Position numbers and translations under genes: made by a program. This document shows positions 1-6,054 of a stretch of DNA of 12,258 nt, in pieces; position 1 is the first letter of the stretch, and each line of letters opens with the position of its first letter. Source of the stretch: Minisyncoccota bacterium (GTDB taxonomy: Bacteria > Patescibacteriota > Minisyncoccia > Minisyncoccales > CG1-02-41-26); the NCBI GenBank assembly GCA_028712605.1, contig JAQTPV010000024.1, positions 1 to 12,258 on the forward strand, written 5' to 3'. The notes below the pieces were generated by a model that did not search any database, was not told where the DNA came from, and saw only the letters and a list, made by a program, of their open reading frames with translations.

Positions 1-1347
1 AAATTTATACCCGATAGGTTTGAAAAAATATTTTTACAATGGATTGAGAACCTAAGGGATTGGAATATCTCCCGGCAGATTCCGTGGGGGATAAGAATTC
101 CCGTATGGCACTGCGAAATTAAAAAAGCCCCGATAAAAAAGATGGGCTTTCACGAAAGTGTCGTGTCGGAGGTTTTTGATGGGAAAATAAGTACCTGGCG
201 TATCCGTGATCATCAATTGCAGGCAGGCGATATAGTGGCCTTTGAGAATAGCCAGGCTGGAGAATTATTTGGTTATGGAGAAATTATTCAAGTTACCAAA
301 ACAACAGTAGGGCAGCTAGATTTAAAAGATAAAACTCATTATAAGACTTATAAAAATCGGCGAGAGCTTATAGGCGCTTTTAAGCGGCACAATCCGGGAC
401 AGGAGATAAACGAGAATACTTCAGTTTTCGCTTATACCTATAAATTTAAAAAGATTGATGCTGGTGATGGTGGGTGCGGCAGAACAATTGTTTCTTCTGA
501 AAAGCCTAAACGATGCACGAATTGCGGTTCGGGAAACCTTAGAGAGGACCCGGAAGTTTTTGATACCTGGTTCTCTTCTGGCCAGTGGCCGTTTGCTACC
601 TTGCAAACTACTAAAAAAGGCGACTTTGAATATTTTTATCCAACAACTGTGATGGAAACAGCCGCTGACATTTTATTTTTCTGGGTGGCTAGAATGGTAA
701 TGTTGGGATTTTATGTTACAGGCAAGGTGCCTTTTAAGTATGTTTATCTGCATGGCCTGGTTCGCGATAAAGATAGGCAAAAGATGTCTAAATCCAAAGG
801 CAATGTTATGGACCCTTTGGGCGTGGTGGAAATGCATGGCGCTGATGCCTTGCGGATGGCTTTGGTTTTCGCTAATTCACCGGGCCAGGACATTGCTTTT
901 TCCGAAGAAAAAATAATTGCTCAAAGACGATTCGCCAACAAGATTTGGAATGCCAGCCGTTTTGTTTTGCAGCAAGCCAGTGATAGCCGAAAGCATATAA
1001 AAATAGCGCCGAAAACAGGTGTGGACAAAGAAATTTTGAGGGAGCTCACTGAAACTATAAAATCCACCACTAAGGATATTGATAATTTCCAATTTCACGA
1101 GGCGGCCCAAACCCTATATCAATTTTTTTGGCATACCTTCTGTGACGTTTATATTGAAGCTAGTAAAAAGCAGATAGAAGAGGGGAGCCTTGAAGAAAAA
1201 GAAAATACTAAAAGTATTCTTTTGTATGTGTTGAGAGAGTCGCTGAAGTTACTGCATCCGTTTATGCCATTTATTACTGAGGAAATTTATCAAATGTTAC
1301 CTAATAAAGAAAAAGACTCATTAATTATTGAAACTTGGCCTAAGTAA
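1..1347 (+). CDS. valS: Valyl-tRNA synthetase, 3' part, with inserted ASCH domain
   Basis: Class I synthetase charging tRNA-Val in the cytoplasm. The frame is open from base 1, so the 5' end lies outside the window. ISRQIPWGIRIPVW (window residues 23-36) is the conserved segment before the zinc knuckle. DTWFSSGQWPF follows the knuckle, KMSKSKGN (nt 781-804) is the ATP-binding KMSKS loop, and the helical anticodon-binding domain runs to the end. The zinc knuckle is split: WHC (Cys at 112-114) is separated from CG (Cys at 475-477) by about 115 residues resembling an ASCH domain, and CTNC follows at 514-525. The protein stops at IIETWPK, so the C-terminal coiled-coil arm usual in bacterial ValS is absent. 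The next gene starts 2 bases later. Confidence 0.96.
   Translation, partial: KFIPDRFEKIFLQWIENLRDWNISRQIPWGIRIPVWHCEIKKAPIKKMGFHESVVSEVFDGKISTWRIRDHQLQAGDIVAFENSQAGELFGYGEIIQVTKTTVGQLDLKDKTHYKTYKNRRELIGAFKRHNPGQEINENTSVFAYTYKFKKIDAGDGGCGRTIVSSEKPKRCTNCGSGNLREDPEVFDTWFSSGQWPFATLQTTKKGDFEYFYPTTVMETAADILFFWVARMVMLGFYVTGKVPFKYVYLHGLVRDKDRQKMSKSKGNVMDPLGVVEMHGADALRMALVFANSPGQDIAFSEEKIIAQRRFANKIWNASRFVLQQASDSRKHIKIAPKTGVDKEILRELTETIKSTTKDIDNFQFHEAAQTLYQFFWHTFCDVYIEASKKQIEEGSLEEKENTKSILLYVLRESLKLLHPFMPFITEEIYQMLPNKEKDSLIIETWPK
118..465 (+). other. ASCH-like domain inserted in the ValS zinc knuckle
   Basis: In-frame segment of ValS with the ASCH (PUA-like, RNA-binding fold) pattern. It has a GKISTWR motif near its start, then QAGDIVAF, then GYGEIIQV, then a helical stretch with RRELIGAFKRHN, and finally a strand ending AYTYKFKKI. 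It sits between the two cysteines of the first half of the zinc knuckle. Removing it would restore a normal C-x2-C-type knuckle like that of Thermus or archaeal ValS. ASCH is assigned by recognising the motif order, not by a search. The role is unknown; binding tRNA or a modified nucleotide is an inference from the fold. Confidence 0.75.
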
Positions 1348-1349
1348 AT

Positions 1350-1919
1350 ATGTTGATAGAGAAAAGGGGAATGATCAAACATAATATTGAAGAGGCGACC
1401 GGAAAATTAGAGGTAATAGGAGCTTTGTTTAGGGGCCATTATTCTTTTGATGATATTATCTTTTTGCCTAAGTTTGGCAAGATGGATTTAGCTAAAGAGG
1501 TGTTGAGATTAAGAGTTCTTCAGATTAAGAACTGGGATACCAAGGATGTGATTTTGGATCATAAAAAGTATGAAGGTAGGGGAGATGATCGAGTAGCTAA
1601 AGTTATATTCCATCAGGAGTTTAATAATCAACAAGAGGCCTTGGATTTTATAAAGGATTACCAAAACGGTAAATTCCAGCAAGCTTTTGATTTTTCCCGA
1701 GAGGGCTGGGAGTATCATTTAGGCGACTCTAGGATATTTCTGGAGCAGGTAGAGTATTTGGGTCCGACGGTTGAAATTTTAACTGATAACGAAGAGCATT
1801 TGCATAAAGTTGTTCACGAGTTGGGTATCGGCAAGATTTTGACTGACCCCTTGCCTAAAATACTATCTAAAAAATATAAATCCATTATTAAAAGCGGTTT
1901 ATGGAATAATTTTAGATAA
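1350..1919 (+). CDS. CYTH-like (triphosphate tunnel) protein
   Basis: A 189-aa soluble protein resembling the CYTH/class IV adenylate cyclase superfamily, whose members bind triphosphates and metal in a beta tunnel. Supporting features are an LRLR strand at residues 52-55, a basic ILDHKK strand near 69-74, and a C-terminal half with YHLGDSRIFLEQVEYLGP (about 123-140), matching the CYTH pattern of substrate strand followed by a glutamate-rich strand. The diagnostic N-terminal ExExK is degenerate: only IEK is visible in MLIEKRG. If the later ATG at 1371 is the start, even that is lost. The gene begins 2 bases after the valS stop and has no SD site, so it probably shares the valS transcript. Substrate and catalytic competence are unknown. 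Confidence 0.6.
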   Translation: MLIEKRGMIKHNIEEATGKLEVIGALFRGHYSFDDIIFLPKFGKMDLAKEVLRLRVLQIKNWDTKDVILDHKKYEGRGDDRVAKVIFHQEFNNQQEALDFIKDYQNGKFQQAFDFSREGWEYHLGDSRIFLEQVEYLGPTVEILTDNEEHLHKVVHELGIGKILTDPLPKILSKKYKSIIKSGLWNNFR

Positions 1920-1942
1920 TTTATATTTGTTGCCTTAAGGGG

Positions 1943-1959
1943 AGTCAATGCGTTTGACT
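1943..1959. repeat. Small inverted repeat overlapping a -35 box
   Basis: AGTCAA (1943-1948) and TTGACT (1954-1959) form a perfect 6-bp inverted repeat with a 5-base spacer. The right arm is also the proposed -35 box of the next promoter, so it could be an operator. It could also be a weak hairpin ending the valS transcript, although no clean U-tract follows. Confidence 0.35.
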
Positions 1960-1981
1960 AAAGCACTTTTTGTGTTAATAT
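1954..1981 (+). promoter_or_regulatory. Candidate promoter of the 2042-2848 operon
   Basis: TTGACT (1954-1959), 16-base spacer, TAATAT (1976-1981). The -35 box matches consensus at 5 of 6 and the -10 at 4 of 6. The predicted transcript would start near 1988 and carry a leader of about 54 bases before the ATG at 2042. Confidence 0.45.
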
Positions 1982-2041
1982 ATACAGAGGTTTACTGGGT
2001 TAATGATTGATCTACTAATACTATAGGGAGGGATAACAACA

Positions 2042-2599
2042 ATGACACCGAGAAGAAAATTTAGCCTTATTTTTTGGATTTTTCTTTTGATTGCGATCGT
2101 TGGTGTTACTTTTGTCATCTGGCTTGATCAGACAGAAGATAAATCAGATAAAGATCTAACGCCAACAGCAGGGGATTTAGAATACATTGTGGTCAACGCG
2201 AACGCTATTACTGCTTTGTTCGCCTTGTACCCGAGCGATGAGGCGCTTGATGAGGCGCTTTCGTATTATCGTGAGGGCAGCGAAGGGCTTGAATGCGTGG
2301 ATCGCAAAAGTAGCTATATTATAGAGAGAGCGTATAGCTGCTATAAAGAAAATCCTGAGATTAAAAAAGAGAATGTCTTGGTAGAGCTTTATGGCTTCAA
2401 ATCTGACCCAGACATCATCTTTTTAAGGGCAGAAATAGTTTCGCAAAACGAAGCCGAAGCGGAAACTGTAGAAGTTTGGAAGGGAGAAAGAACCCTTCAT
2501 GCTTATACATTGAAGTTTGCTGGTGGCTCATGGAGAATTAATGGTGAAAGTTGGAATGTAATGGACTCATCGCCATTGATAGTTTGCCGGAATATTTAA
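2042..2599 (+). CDS. Membrane-anchored protein of unknown function
   Basis: A 185-aa protein with a basic N-terminus (MTPRRK), one membrane segment at about residues 8-28, and a polar, mostly acidic remainder predicted to face outward. It has three cysteines (85, 100, 182). The strand-rich C-terminal part (VEVWKGERTLHAYTLKF, then GGSWRINGE) recalls the end of NTF2-like folds, but I cannot assign a family. A perfect 12-base tandem repeat (2237-2260) encodes DEALDEAL. The start is well supported by GGGAGGG (2026-2032), 9 bases before the ATG. It is first of three tightly coupled genes: its TAA stop overlaps the SD of the next 36-aa peptide gene. Function unknown; it may act with the two peptides. 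Confidence 0.8.
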   Translation: MTPRRKFSLIFWIFLLIAIVGVTFVIWLDQTEDKSDKDLTPTAGDLEYIVVNANAITALFALYPSDEALDEALSYYREGSEGLECVDRKSSYIIERAYSCYKENPEIKKENVLVELYGFKSDPDIIFLRAEIVSQNEAEAETVEVWKGERTLHAYTLKFAGGSWRINGESWNVMDSSPLIVCRNI

Positions 2600-2611
2600 G
2601 GAGGGGTAGCA

Positions 2612-2722
2612 ATGGAAGTTTTGGCTCTTAGCTTTTTGGTTTTTATACTTGAGTGTCTGATGCGACGATTCGCTGGATTGTCGTTCATTAGGGCACTCTT
2701 AGAATTTTTGAATTCATTTTGA
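2612..2722 (+). CDS. 36-aa membrane peptide A
   Basis: A small open frame preceded by a near-perfect SD, AAGGAGGGG (2598-2606), 5 bases before the ATG. The peptide has a hydrophobic stretch at residues 3-17 (with one Glu and one Cys), two arginines at 18-19, then FAGLSF and an amphipathic tail. Its SD overlaps the stop of the upstream gene, and its own TGA (2720-2722) overlaps the SD of peptide B, which suggests translational coupling. It shares a length of 36 residues, an N-terminal hydrophobic half and an F-x-G-x-S motif with peptide B. No family recognised. Small membrane toxins, holin-like peptides or subunits of a membrane complex are possible. Missed by length cut-offs, but the SD makes it credible. 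Confidence 0.68.
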   Translation: MEVLALSFLVFILECLMRRFAGLSFIRALLEFLNSF

Positions 2723-2737
2723 GGAGGTATGTAAAAA

Positions 2738-2848
2738 GTGGGGGACTCTATTTTGGGGGTTGGGGTTCTGCTCATTATCGTTAATCGTGTTGTGTACTGG
2801 TTCACCGGTTTTTCTCTTTTTGATACCATAGGGAGATTAATCAGGTGA
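2738..2848 (+). CDS. 36-aa membrane peptide B (GTG start)
   Basis: Second small hydrophobic peptide of 36 residues, starting at GTG 2738 with the SD GGAGGT (2723-2728) 9 bases upstream. An ATG at 2729 lies directly against the SD and is followed at once by TAA, so it cannot be the coding start. The membrane stretch spans residues 5-21, then FTGFSLF and an amphipathic basic end (GRLIR). Aligned with an offset of two residues, the F-x-G-x-S motif and the hydrophobic positions after it match peptide A, so the two look like diverged duplicates. Function unknown. Confidence 0.62.
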   Translation: MGDSILGVGVLLIIVNRVVYWFTGFSLFDTIGRLIR

Positions 2849-2868
2849 GGGCTCTAGATTATTGGGGC

Positions 2869-2890
2869 GGACTTTGTGCCGTCCTTTTCT
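2869..2890 (+). terminator. Weak candidate terminator after peptide B
   Basis: A short GGAC/GTCC stem followed by TTTTCT. The stem is only 4 bp, so this is a poor intrinsic terminator, but it is the only candidate between the peptide operon and the sanA-like gene. Confidence 0.25.
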
Positions 2891-2891
2891 A

Positions 2892-2919
2892 TTGCCCAAG
2901 GAGCATTTTCTGGTAGAAT
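2892..2919 (+). promoter_or_regulatory. Promoter of the sanA-proS gene run
   Basis: TTGCCC (2892-2897), 16-base spacer, TAGAAT (2914-2919) preceded by TGG, giving an extended -10. A second -10-like TATTAT lies at 2951-2956, 7 bases before the ATG at 2964. If used, it would give a leaderless message, but it lacks a good -35 box. Confidence 0.5.
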
Positions 2920-2963
2920 TAATTAATTACTTTGTAGTGGCTTAAATATTTATTATAGAGAGG

Positions 2964-3620
2964 ATGGTTAAAACAAAAAAAATCAGCATAAGAAAAAAAT
3001 TGATAATTTTAGGTGTTTTGTTGGTTGTGGTTTTTATTTTGGCTATTGCGCTGATAGATTTACAGGTTAATGAGCAAAGCAGCTCTAATATTTTTCAAAG
3101 TGCTGAAAATTTGCCAGCGATAAAAGTGGCCTTGGTGTTGGGGGCAAGTGTCTGGAATAATCAAGTGATGAGTGATATGCTAAAAGATAGAGCTGACACT
3201 GCTTTAGATCTTTATCGGCAAGGGAAAATCCAGAAAATTTTGGTGAGCGGGGATAACCGCCGGCCTGACTACAACGAAGTTATTGTAGTTAAAAACTATT
3301 TATTAGAACAGGGGGTACCACAGGCTGATATATTTCTGGACTATGCTGGTTTTGATACTTATGATAGCCTTTATCGAGCTAGAGATATTTTTAAGGTTTA
3401 CAGCTTAGTTATCACTACCCAAAGCTTTCATTTGCCCAGAGCTATTTATATCGCTAAAAATTTGGGATTGGAGGCTTTTGGATTATCTGCGGATCGCCAT
3501 ATTTACCGTAACATAGAATTTAATAAGTTTAGAGAAAAATTTGCTAACATAAAAGCCTTTTTGGATATTAAGCTTCACGCCAAGCCCAAGTTTTTAGGAG
3601 AGCCTATCCCTATATCTTAA
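2964..3620 (+). CDS. SanA/YdcF-like DUF218 membrane protein
   Basis: A 218-aa protein with one N-terminal membrane segment (about residues 11-31) and a DUF218 domain. Family landmarks are VALVLGASV (55-63), the DMLKDRADTALDLYRQGKI helix (71-89), ILVSGD (92-97), DYAGFDTYDS (126-135) and TTQSFHLPRA (151-160). In Enterobacteria SanA-type proteins affect envelope permeability; the biochemical role is unknown and should not be assumed here. It heads a run with the NUDIX, DUF1653 and proS genes, at gaps of 3, 3 and 15 bases. GAGAGG abuts the ATG, too close to be a normal SD. Confidence 0.88.
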   Translation: MVKTKKISIRKKLIILGVLLVVVFILAIALIDLQVNEQSSSNIFQSAENLPAIKVALVLGASVWNNQVMSDMLKDRADTALDLYRQGKIQKILVSGDNRRPDYNEVIVVKNYLLEQGVPQADIFLDYAGFDTYDSLYRARDIFKVYSLVITTQSFHLPRAIYIAKNLGLEAFGLSADRHIYRNIEFNKFREKFANIKAFLDIKLHAKPKFLGEPIPIS

Positions 3621-3623
3621 ATT

Positions 3624-4088
3624 ATGAAAAAGCTGCTGACTCTTTGTCTAGTGCATCAGCACCCCAATATCTTATTGGGCTTCAAAAAGCGCGGTTTTGG
3701 CGCTAATCGCTGGAATGGTTTTGGGGGCAAGGTCCAAGAAGGCGAAACCATTGAGGAAGCTACCCGAAGAGAGGTGATGGAGGAGGCAGGATTAGCATTG
3801 AAAGATCTGGAATTGAGGGGCATTTTAGAGTTTCACGTCCAAGATGACCCTGATTTTTTGGAAGTGTACTTATTCAGGTCAGAGAATTTTGAGGGCGAGC
3901 CGCAAGAAAGCGAAGAAATGCTGCCCCAATGGTTTCATTATGAGCAGCTTCCTTTCCAGGATATGTGGCCAGACGATCAGCATTGGATGCCCCTATTCTT
4001 AGAGGGCAAAAAATTTAAAGGACGTTTTTTATTTGACCCTGACAATAATATCTTGGAAAAAGCCCTAGAAATTGTTGAGGATTTATAA
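3624..4088 (+). CDS. MTH1/NUDT1-like NUDIX hydrolase
   Basis: A 154-aa NUDIX protein predicted to hydrolyse oxidised purine nucleotides such as 8-oxo-dGTP, keeping them out of DNA. The NUDIX box is complete at residues 35-57 (G-x5-E-x7-R-E-V-M-E-E-A-G-L). Outside the box it follows animal MTH1 closely: KKRGFG then RWNGFGGKVQEGETIE, DMWPDD (113-118, the aspartates that read the purine base in MTH1) and GKKFKGRFLF near the C-terminus. Length is almost that of human MTH1. It differs from the classical E. coli MutT pattern. It starts 3 bases after the sanA-like stop without an SD. The family is certain; the substrate is inferred from the conserved pocket. Confidence 0.9.
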   Translation: MKKLLTLCLVHQHPNILLGFKKRGFGANRWNGFGGKVQEGETIEEATRREVMEEAGLALKDLELRGILEFHVQDDPDFLEVYLFRSENFEGEPQESEEMLPQWFHYEQLPFQDMWPDDQHWMPLFLEGKKFKGRFLFDPDNNILEKALEIVEDL

Positions 4089-4091
4089 TAT

Positions 4092-4346
4092 ATGGAACAA
4101 GTGCCTCCTTTTTCCCAAAAAGCCCGGAGCTTAAAGAGGGGAGTATACCAACACTATAAGGGTAATTTTTATGAAGTAATTGAGGTGGCGCGCCATAGTG
4201 AAACCTTGGAGGAAATGGTAATCTATAGAGCGCTTTACGGCGAGCAAGATGTGTGGGTGAGGCCGCTATCTATGTTTTTAGAGACTGTGCTAATTAAGAA
4301 TCAAGAAGTGCTACGATTTAAATTTATTAAAAACCAAGACAGTTAA
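4092..4346 (+). CDS. DUF1653 family protein
   Basis: An 84-aa small soluble protein. LKRGVYQHYKGNFYEVIEVA, ARHSETLEEMVIYRALYG and VWVRPLSMFLE are the hallmark segments of DUF1653. The family is widespread as a single domain beside metabolic or NUDIX genes, but its function is not established. No SD is visible before the ATG, which lies 3 bases after the NUDIX stop, so expression is probably coupled to it. Confidence 0.85.
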   Translation: MEQVPPFSQKARSLKRGVYQHYKGNFYEVIEVARHSETLEEMVIYRALYGEQDVWVRPLSMFLETVLIKNQEVLRFKFIKNQDS

Positions 4347-4361
4347 ATTTAATTTTATTTT

Positions 4362-5603
4362 ATGAAGCTATCACAACTTTTTACTAAAACAGCCAAAGAG
4401 GCACCCGCGGATGCTGACAGCGTCAACGCCAGACTTCTGACCCAGGCCGGTTTTATTCAAAAGCAAATGGCTGGCGTTTATAATTTTTTACCTTTGGGCC
4501 TTAGGGTTTTAAACAAAATTGAAAATATTATTAGGGAGGAAATGAATGCCATCGGCGGCCAAGAAATGGTTATGCCGGCTTTAACGCAAGAAGAAAGTTG
4601 GCAGAAAACTGGCCGGGCCAGCCTGGATATTCTTTTCCACTTGCAGGGGCAAAATGATGCCAAGATGGTGTTAAATCCTACCCATGAGGAAGTTATTACT
4701 CCCATGATGAAAAGGTTTATTGCTTCTTACCGCGACTTGCCCTTTGCCGCTTATCAGTTTCAAGTTAAGTTCCGCAATGAAGCTAGGGCCAAATCAGGTA
4801 TTTTGAGGGGCCGGGAATTTCCCATGAAGGATTTATATTCTTTCCATGCGGACGAGAAGGATTTAGATGATTATTATGAAAAGGTTAAGGCCGCTTACTT
4901 TAAAATTTATGAACGGGTGGGTTTGGGGGAGAAAACTATTTTAACCTTTGCTTCAGGCGGTGCTTTTAGCAAATATTCTCATGAGTTTCAAACTTTTTGC
5001 GAGGTAGGGGAGGATACTATTCATTTGTGTGAGAAATGTCGCGTGGCGGTTAATGCGGATATTCTTCAGGACCAAAATTCGTGCCCTGAATGTGGGAATA
5101 AGCAGTTAAAACCATACAAAGCGGTGGAGGTAGGTAATATTTTTAAACTGCGCACTAAATTCAGCGAGCCTTTTGGTTTGACCTATAAAGATGCTAAGGG
5201 GCAGGACCATTTGGTGGAGATGGGTTGTTATGGCATCGGCTTATCCAGATTAATGGGTATTATTGCTGATATTTTTAACGATGATAAGGGTTTGATGTGG
5301 CCGGAATCGGTTGCTCCCTATAAAGTGCATTTGATTGCCCTAGAAAACGAGCCAGGGGTTGCCAAATCGGCCCAAAAGGCGTATAAAGAGCTAAAAGAAA
5401 GGGGAATAGAGGTTTTATTTGATGACAGGCCCGATGTTTCAGCGGGTGAAAAATTCGCTGATGCTGATTTAATCGGCCTACCGATTAGGGTGGTTGTATC
5501 AAAGAAGACTTTGCAAAACAAGTCAGTTGAGATAAAAGGAAGACATACAGATAAAATGACGTTAGTTGGTCAGGACAAGTTGTTGAAGGCAATAGAGGAC
5601 TAG
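4362..5603 (+). CDS. proS: Prolyl-tRNA synthetase, short form without editing domain
   Basis: Class II synthetase charging tRNA-Pro, 413 aa against about 570 for the usual bacterial form. Motif 2 is FRNEARAKSGILRGREFPMKD (137-157), motif 3 is MGCYGIGLSRLMG (287-299), and an anticodon-binding domain follows from about residue 320. Where bacterial ProS carries its roughly 180-residue INS editing domain, between GEDTI (216-220) and VEVGNIFKL (255-263), there is only a short zinc ribbon: Cys 223, 226, 241 and 244 (C-x2-C-x14-C-x2-C). The enzyme therefore probably cannot clear Ala-tRNA-Pro itself. It is last of the conserved genes in the sanA run and has no SD. Confidence 0.96.
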   Translation: MKLSQLFTKTAKEAPADADSVNARLLTQAGFIQKQMAGVYNFLPLGLRVLNKIENIIREEMNAIGGQEMVMPALTQEESWQKTGRASLDILFHLQGQNDAKMVLNPTHEEVITPMMKRFIASYRDLPFAAYQFQVKFRNEARAKSGILRGREFPMKDLYSFHADEKDLDDYYEKVKAAYFKIYERVGLGEKTILTFASGGAFSKYSHEFQTFCEVGEDTIHLCEKCRVAVNADILQDQNSCPECGNKQLKPYKAVEVGNIFKLRTKFSEPFGLTYKDAKGQDHLVEMGCYGIGLSRLMGIIADIFNDDKGLMWPESVAPYKVHLIALENEPGVAKSAQKAYKELKERGIEVLFDDRPDVSAGEKFADADLIGLPIRVVVSKKTLQNKSVEIKGRHTDKMTLVGQDKLLKAIED

Positions 5604-5635
5604 ATATCCTACAATTAAGAGGGAGGAAGTATATA

Positions 5636-5947
5636 ATGTTGGAAGAAATAAAGGATGGAGTATATCAAATCTTTTTCCTGGATGAAGAAGAAGAGTTTTA
5701 TGGGATTAGATGTGAAAAATCAAAGTTCACTAAAAAACTAAACGCATATAGTTTAATTCTAATTTGGAGAGTGGCGTTTATAGACCTAACAATCGTGAAG
5801 GCGATAGCCGTAGCGTTTAAGGGTAGAGACGATGTTTTGATCGTGATACCTAAAACATTGGCTAATGCTATGATGCAAATTCCAAAGGCTCTTGGGTTGT
5901 CTTTCCCCAGTCTGGAAGTTTGCTCGGAGGCGGAGTTAGCCGCATGA
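5636..5947 (+). CDS. Unknown 103-aa protein
   Basis: I do not recognise this protein. It starts with a very acidic segment (LDEEEEF, residues 15-21), then a basic patch (KSKFTKK), then a hydrophobic middle (about 38-60) and a DDVLIVIPK strand. It has no signal peptide and only two cysteines. The middle could be a buried helix rather than a membrane span, because charged residues interrupt it. The start is fixed by GGGAGGA (5621-5627), 8 bases before the ATG, in contrast to the SD-less proS upstream. It lies 32 bases after proS and just before a terminator, so it probably ends that transcript. Confidence 0.7.
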   Translation: MLEEIKDGVYQIFFLDEEEEFYGIRCEKSKFTKKLNAYSLILIWRVAFIDLTIVKAIAVAFKGRDDVLIVIPKTLANAMMQIPKALGLSFPSLEVCSEAELAA

Positions 5948-5972
5948 GTATCGGTTGCTTATTTATAGGGCG

Positions 5973-6006
5973 CCTGGGACCCAAAAATATCCCAGGTTAT
6001 TTTATT
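5973..6006 (+). terminator. Intrinsic terminator after the proS run
   Basis: CCTGGGA (5973-5979) pairs with TCCCAGG (5990-5996) in a perfect 7-bp stem with a 10-base loop, followed by TTATTTTATT. Its T-rich tail runs into the -35 box of the next promoter. Confidence 0.85.
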
Positions 6007-6032
6007 GATTTTTGGGGTTGGCGGGGTATTAT
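6005..6032 (+). promoter_or_regulatory. Promoter of the tRNA-binding/MazG pair
   Basis: TTGATT (6005-6010), 16-base spacer, TATTAT (6027-6032). Both hexamers and the spacing are the same as those proposed before tyrS (11762-11789). The transcript would start near 6038, giving a leader of about 16 bases without an SD. Confidence 0.6.
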
Positions 6033-6054
6033 AAAGTAATAAGTTTTAAAGTTT

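Noticed and set aside
118..465. An intein or mobile intron inside valS.
   Set aside because: No intein splice-junction residues or endonuclease motifs are visible, and the segment matches an ASCH domain of the expected size.
2015..2031. TAATACTATAGGGAG, which resembles a T7 phage promoter.
   Set aside because: It lacks the central seven bases of the T7 promoter. The final GGGAG is simply the SD of the gene at 2042, and there is no phage context.
2596..2829. A 77-codon - strand frame covering the small peptide genes.
   Set aside because: The + strand peptides have strong, correctly spaced SD sites and a shared motif, while the reverse frame has neither.
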